From assembly GCA_903813345.2 (NCBI GenBank), contig CAIIXF020000002.1, positions 19,112,455 through 19,176,454 on the forward strand: a DNA stretch of 64,000 nucleotides. The letters are read 5' to 3'. The notes under the pieces are model-generated. The model saw only the letters and a program-made list of their open reading frames with translations, was not told the origin of the DNA and made no database searches. Of the stretch, positions 59,382 to 64,000 are shown piece by piece; the stretch's first letter is position 1, and each line of letters opens with the position of its first letter. This DNA comes from Owenia fusiformis (Eukaryota; Annelida; Polychaeta; Sabellida; Oweniidae). The position numbers and the translations under genes are program-made.

Positions 59382-60742
59382 GAAAGGTCAATAAACAAAA
59401 TCTTAATTTTTTCAGAAAATGTGTCTAATATATTGCTCTAAATGATACAATCTTTGAACTTTTAAAAAAATCGTCTGAAACAATAATGGCTGTAGTTAAA
59501 AGGAAAATAGATCGATTTTAAATTCAGTTTTTTCATTTTTTTCTTTTTCTAAGAATCACGCCCGTTGATCGCACAAAAATGATGGAGGGGGAAGGAGGCG
59601 ATTTCTGCAAGAAAACTCAACAAATTAGGAAGATTTATTTTTTCAAGAGGAAATTTACAACTGAATTGCCAAATAAATAGGCGCAGTGCATGGCAAAATA
59701 TGTTAGGTCATCTCGTATTTTTTTTGAACTGATACCCTTTTAAGATATGAGATCTATTAAAAAAGGCGCATCATCACCAACGTGCAAAAGTCAATGTTTT
59801 TGCTATAAATCGGGCAACAATGGTCTACACGACCTGTAATAAATAGGTATAAGGGACGTTATTATCACAATACTAATGACATTGCTCAATTTTAAAGTTA
59901 GTTTCCATGTGTTATACAAAAAATAATCGAAATAAATTAATTTGGGATGGAGGGGGGGATCGGTTGGAGGGGGGGGGGGGCTCACGTGTATATAGGACAT
60001 GATAAGACATGCTACTTGAACTTATTCTAATGACTCCAAATTTTCCCATTTTTCATTCTCCAGTGATTTAATATCCAGTTTCTTACTGGCGTACTGAGTT
60101 TAGGTTTTCAAATACACGAGTTCTTGTGAATTTGTTCCATCGTAAAGATATATAAATCCAACGCCAATGACCAATCGCCCATACAAATGCATCGCTAAAT
60201 ATTTACCATTCACATTTAAGTTGTGAAAAACATTGCAAGCTTGAACTCCCTATTGAGAGTCTCTGAAAAGATAAGATAAAATGGATAAGATAAAACAGCA
60301 GTTGATTTAATATTATCAAATATACTTTGAATAAGTTTTTTAAAATGGTTTCATGGTGATTCCTTCCAATTTCATGAAAATAATATGTGATTTGTCTCAT
60401 GGGGTATCTTACATTTTGACGAAAATGTGTACTTTTTAACATATGATCTCCATTTCCATAGCAACCAGTTGATCAACTTTAATGAAACTTGTCATTATGG
60501 TAGGACATACTAAGTACATGATTACCTGGAAAAATCAAGATGATTGACTCTATATTCTAGGAATGATATACGGCTTTCCAAGTACCCCCCTTAAAATTAA
60601 ACCAGGGGGGTATAAATCTGAATATTTCCAAAACGCTGAAAAACTAGACACCAATAATTTCAGAATCAATGTATAATAAAAAACCACAAATAAACCTATA
60701 TGAAGAGAAATTTGCTACTTTTCAAAACCACTTTTACACCAC
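59382..60742. other. Region with dispersed repeats, no gene found
   Basis: Carries copies of the repeats at 39590-40030 (59740-59880 and 60130-60260) and G-rich runs at about 59947-59980. No coding signal supported. Confidence 0.5.
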
Positions 60743-60750
60743 GCTCATCC

Positions 60751-60938
60751 CAAGGAGGATTGGAAGCCAGGGTTCCAACTCGATATTCTTTAATCTCCAC
60801 GCATGCGTCATTTGCTATTCGTGTCTGTGTAATTTGTACGACTGCATGGAGAATGACCCGATACTCTCCAACAAAGCTATCGCTAGGTGATTGTTTTGCA
60901 GAATATCGGTGTTGCATTCTGGGAGCCAATCCTCCTTG
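60751..60938. mobile_element. MITE with CAAGGAGGATTGG ends and 8-bp target duplication
   Basis: Inverted ends CAAGGAGGATTGG and CCAATCCTCCTTG, 188 bp, flanked by GCTCATCC on both sides (60743-60750 and 60939-60946). The 8-bp duplication fits the hAT superfamily. No coding capacity. Confidence 0.9.
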
Positions 60939-61084
60939 GCTCATCCAGTACAATATGCGGAGGATATTGTAACGATATACTCCGCTTGTTGATTTCCCGC
61001 CAAATTGACTCTATTTGGCATGGAATTCATTTTGCAATGATATTATACATTTAGTACACTCCTTGTAAGTGTAGGATAATAAGA

Positions 61085-61190
61085 ACATCCTATGATTTTT
61101 TTCAGAATATCATTTTAATCTACTCGGTGATATTGATATATGATGATATTGATAAAAATGATATTCCTCAAAATCATAGGATATCCTATA
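61085..61190. repeat. Imperfect hairpin, about 40-bp arms
   Basis: acatcctatgattttt and cagaatatcatttt pair with aaaatgatattcctc and aaaatcataggatatcc. Probably a small fold-back element. Confidence 0.65.
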
Positions 61191-61590
61191 ATCATAGATC
61201 ACTTAATTTCCGAAGATTCCGAAAAGGACATCCAATATTTATACAGTGCGTATAAAAAACGCAACAAAGGAAAAGCACAAAACCAGTGATAACAGCATTG
61301 ATTTCATTCATTATAAACATCGCAAAAGTCGGTGTACGGAGCCCAATGCAATATTGGAAGAAAACATAAAACCAATGCTGACTGCATCCTTTTCATTCAA
61401 AGAACCAAAAAGCCAAATTACTCCCCTTTGCAATGGAATATCATTCATTTACAGGGAGTCATGACTGGCCGAATAATCATTAATTTTGCAAAGTGTGGCA
61501 AAATTCAGCTAGGACCTAAGTTTTAAACATTGCAAAAGTCAGTACAAGGAGCGTAGGGGCTATTGGAAGAAGGTGTGGCATAGACAGTAA

Positions 61591-61822
61591 CATAGGCCCC
61601 GGGAACACCGAGTCGACATCTGTATTACTACTTCTTCTTTACTATTTAGTAGTTTATCTTACTTTAGAATCATATAAAACCCAATGAAAAGCAATAATCT
61701 TTGCACAATTAACCATCGAAAGTTGGCATATTCATAATTGCTGGTTGGAGATAACCACCTAAAAGAAGAAGTAGTAATACAGATGTCGACTCGCTATTTT
61801 ATACATGTTCCCGGGGCCTATG
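61591..61822. mobile_element. Nested hAT-type MITE with 8-bp target duplication
   Basis: Inverted ends CATAGGCCCCGGGAAC and GTTCCCGGGGCCTATG, inner arms agtcgacatctgtattacta and inverse, flanked by GACAGTAA on both sides (61583-61590 and 61823-61830). 232 bp, no coding capacity. Confidence 0.92.
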
Positions 61823-62170
61823 GACAGTAAAGTGTTCATACTCATACTCTTGCAAGAATACTAGTACATCCTATAACCCCTCCAAATTGCCACAACTTCC
61901 TTGCACATAAAGTTGGCTCATCTGTCCATGTCATGCATGGTTCAGCCTAAAAAAGCCTATGGGCAATTCTTTCTCGAGGTTTTGCAATATCTGGTGGAGG
62001 AATTGTGAGCACAGATGCTCCTGAAATAGCTCCAAAAGAAAAAGTCACAACAGTTCAAGTCAGGGGAACTTCCATTGGCACTTAGCCCTTGTACTGATTT
62101 TTGCAATATCTAAAACTTGAAGCAGAGCGGATTTTGACCCACTGTGCAAATGGAAAGATTTCTCAACCAA

Positions 62171-62490
62171 CCCAGGGGCGGATCTGGGAACCAACAAGGG
62201 GGGGGCCCAAATTTCAGGTCAGAGAAAAAAAAGTCCACAAAAAAATTTTGGGCCCCTAAAACGCAAAAGTGGGCCCAAATTTTGAAATTTGAGGCCCATT
62301 TTCTTCAAAATTTGGCCTGAATTTAAAAAATAAGGCCTTAAAAGGCCCAGTAATGACCAAAAAGGCCGACTTTTTGGGGACCTTAAGGCCTTTTTTGGCC
62401 CAAAATTTTTTTTGGGCCCAATTTTTTTTCTGGGCCCACCGAAGGGGGGGGGCCCGGGCCCCCAGGCCCCCCCCCCTAATCCGCCAGTGC
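62171..62490. mobile_element. Nested MITE with GGGGCGGATC-type ends
   Basis: Left end caggggcggatctggg, right end cctaatccgccagtg, with G and C runs and internal gggccc-rich simple sequence. The minus-strand frame here (HWRIRGG and onward) is the usual by-product of translating such ends, not a gene. Related to the smaller element at 14186. Confidence 0.75.
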
Positions 62491-62652
62491 AACCATTACC
62501 ACATGTGAATGAATGACATATATCATTGCAAAGAGGAGAGACGTGGCTTTATGGTACATTGAATTAAATTGATGTAGTCATCACTAGTTTTGTGATTTTA
62601 CGAGATAACTACTTGTTGCGTTTTTTTGATACGCCCTGTATATTATACTTAC

Positions 62653-62794
62653 TGAAACTAATGTTTTTAGGTGTCACTCCGGTAAATACCACTTCCGGCA
62701 CTTCCGGATAGTGTTTTTTATAATACTTTAAAAACGAAGCCATGCCAACTTCAAATGTGTGTATAGTAGGTTTGAGTGCATGTACTGTGGCCAT
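62653..62794 (-). CDS. Candidate first coding exon of an unrecognised minus-strand gene
   Basis: ATG in good context (cctcaaATGG) opens 47 codons: MATVHALKPTIHTFEVGMAS, FLKYYKKHYPEVPEVV, FTGVTPKNISF, to donor TTTCA|GTAAGTA at 62653/62652 (phase 1). Reading past the donor enters a transposon end, which supports the exon stopping here. No family recognised. Two CCGGAAGTG motifs (ETS sites) lie inside the exon (about 62687-62707). It points away from the plus-strand exon at 63178, so the pair probably shares a promoter. Further exons lie to the left but were not identified. Confidence 0.5.
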
Positions 62795-63177
62795 TTGAGG
62801 TATGTATGTTAAGCTTTATTCGCTAATTTTCATGGTGAAGCAGGGATTGAGTCCCTATGTTGGCGTAGTGATATTTAAAAATCGAGACGCAAACCTTATG
62901 TTAAATTTAGTGTCAAGATGAAGGTTATGCTAGTTGAACGCAGAAATATAGTCATTGTATGGGCTAAATCGTTCGAAAATGGCGATATGTACCCCAGAAC
63001 TTGAATTTTGTGATTTTTTAAATATTTTTTAATGATTTACCGTAGTGACACCTTTACAAATTTTTGGCTCTATACTTCCGGTCACTTTGGATCTCGCTAG
63101 GTTCGAGATTCCAAATCACGTGATCATAAGCGCGCCAATATAATTTTTGCGACGTGGCAAGGGAAGGACGTGTTCTC
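62795..63177. promoter_or_regulatory. Probable bidirectional promoter
   Basis: The 383 bp between two divergent ATGs hold an ETS site (ACTTCCGG, 63074-63081), an E-box (CACGTG, 63117-63122) inside a CAAATCACGTGATC context and a CCAAT box next to GCGCG (about 63130-63139). No TATA box is evident. This fits a shared CpG-type promoter for a head-to-head gene pair. Confidence 0.5.
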
Positions 63178-63210
63178 ATGGCTTCTTCAACATCTACAGC
63201 TGAAACTTGG
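63178..63210 (+). CDS. Candidate first coding exon of a plus-strand gene (partial)
   Basis: ATG in fair context (tctcATGG) opens MASSTSTAETW and meets a donor TTGG|GTAAAT at 63210/63211, phase 0. Only 11 codons are seen, so function cannot be judged; the rest of the gene would lie beyond the window. Support comes from the promoter motifs just upstream and the donor. Confidence 0.4.
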
Positions 63211-63499
63211 GTAAATACTTACACACTAGCTTACTTTATTTGGCTTCATACATTGCCAACCAGATTTATGGTCATATATTTTAATTGGAACTCATTGATC
63301 AACTTGCATCGGAATTTCCAGTATTTTTAGTTTAGCTTTTCAATTTACACTCATTTTTACGAAGCCAATATTTTACTCCCATTTCTTTGGAATGCCACGT
63401 TGTAGGAATACTTCCCCTTCTATTTACAATTCTATCTCATAAATAGGAGGTCATTTCACTTCACTTTTTTATACAATATTCATACTTATAATCTATCCT

Positions 63500-63725
63500 T
63501 TTGGCAGGAAATTCAATCCTTTTGGCGGGCGATGGAGAATATTCTGCAGTTAACTTTACCTGTTTAGCGGGAAGCGCTATCATGTTGGCGGGAAATGCTA
63601 TCCCTTTTGGCAAGAAATTCTACCTTTTGGCGGGAAACTTTACCTTTTTGGCGGGTAATTGATCACATTCTGGCGGGAAACTTTACCTGTTTAGCGAGAA
63701 ATCACCTCTATTTGGCGGGTAAAAT
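63500..63725. repeat. Minisatellite of E2F-site-like units (TTTGGCGGGAAA)
   Basis: About eight copies of a unit of roughly 25-30 bp, each with ttggcggg(a/t) or the variant ttagcggg. Several read tttggcgggaaa or tggcgggaaac, matching the classic E2F binding site. It lies about 290 bp inside the presumed first intron of the plus-strand gene. Confidence 0.8.
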
Positions 63726-64000
63726 CATTTGCATTAGTTGAATAAAGTGAGCCTTATTTCATAAACATAGCCATTCATATCTTATTGGACATACTCCACG
63801 GGATGTATAAATTATTTTCCCAAACTACGTTTTAAGGTTACTGAAGAAAAGGGATTTTATATTTCTTTGGTTTTTGGTACAATTTCCATTTCCGCCATTT
63901 TTATTAGCCATCTCATTGGGTAAAATATGGGATCATTTCAAGTTCCAACGATTTTTATTAGTCATTTTGCAAAATAAATTTGGCACAATTTCTACTCCCA
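63726..64000. other. Intronic or intergenic end of window, nothing recognised
   Basis: AT-rich; no supported feature. Confidence 0.5.

Larger units (their letters stand above)
61243..62637. mobile_element. Tc1/mariner-like non-autonomous element hosting nested insertions
   Basis: The ends CAGTGCGTATAAAAAACGCA and, inverted, TGCGTTTTTTTGATACGCCCTG are flanked by TA on both sides, the usual target of Tc1/mariner elements. About 1.4 kb, with two other MITEs inside (61591-61822 and about 62171-62490). No intact transposase. Its right end is 15 bp from the splice donor of the minus-strand exon at 62653. Confidence 0.75.

Noticed and set aside
62256-62492. Minus-strand frame starting MHWRIRGGG
   Set aside because: Well-known type of by-product from translating MITE ends and G/C runs; it lies wholly inside the nested element.

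Overview
The window is intron-rich, AT-rich animal nuclear DNA crowded with transposons and minisatellites. Split genes with GT/AG introns, C2H2 zinc-finger exons, a tRNA-derived SINE and many short inverted-repeat DNA transposons all point to a metazoan. A marine invertebrate, perhaps a lophotrochozoan such as a mollusc, is my guess; nothing seen fixes the species.

The centre of the window (about 33.1 kb down to 2.6 kb, minus strand) is one large complex gene. A short 5' exon (ending at 32966) follows four CACGTG boxes. Two shared coding exons come next: A (30619-31223, ATG at 31135) and B (30003-30314). Downstream, spread over about 20 kb, lie 14 alternative terminal exons, called Z1 (23722, closest to exon B) to Z14 (3009, most distant). 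Each Z exon starts with a phase-1 splice acceptor, codes for a private spacer plus exactly two C2H2 fingers, and ends in its own stop codon. Three of them (Z1-Z3) have no ATG and were found only by reading the splice sites. Exon B ends in phase 1, so it can join any of them in frame. The predicted output is a family of transcription factors with one common N-terminus (a short conserved-looking domain, then a disordered tail with SUMO-type motifs) and 14 interchangeable DNA-binding ends. The layout is like Drosophila lola, but no BTB domain is visible. Z7 carries a frameshift, Z5 looks like a mosaic of its neighbours, and Z14 has a partial tandem copy behind it.

The introns hold at least seven minisatellites, two elements with 8-bp target duplications (one sitting exactly on the exon-1 splice donor), a 2-kb inverted-repeat element, three copies of a 420-bp element, the SINE, and an inverted copy of exon 1 at 33.8 kb.

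The left edge (33-1708, plus strand) is a decayed En/Spm (CACTA)-type TNP2 transposase. From 34 to 62 kb there is no convincing complete gene: mostly fold-back elements (41.9-42.7, 46.5-48.7, 58.5-59.4 kb), MITEs, dispersed repeats, a promoter-like GC/CCAAT/CRE patch at 39 kb and one plausible orphan first exon at 57.1-57.4 kb (minus). The right edge has a head-to-head pair of candidate first exons (minus 62653-62794; plus 63178-63210) sharing a short promoter, followed by a minisatellite whose unit resembles the E2F binding site.
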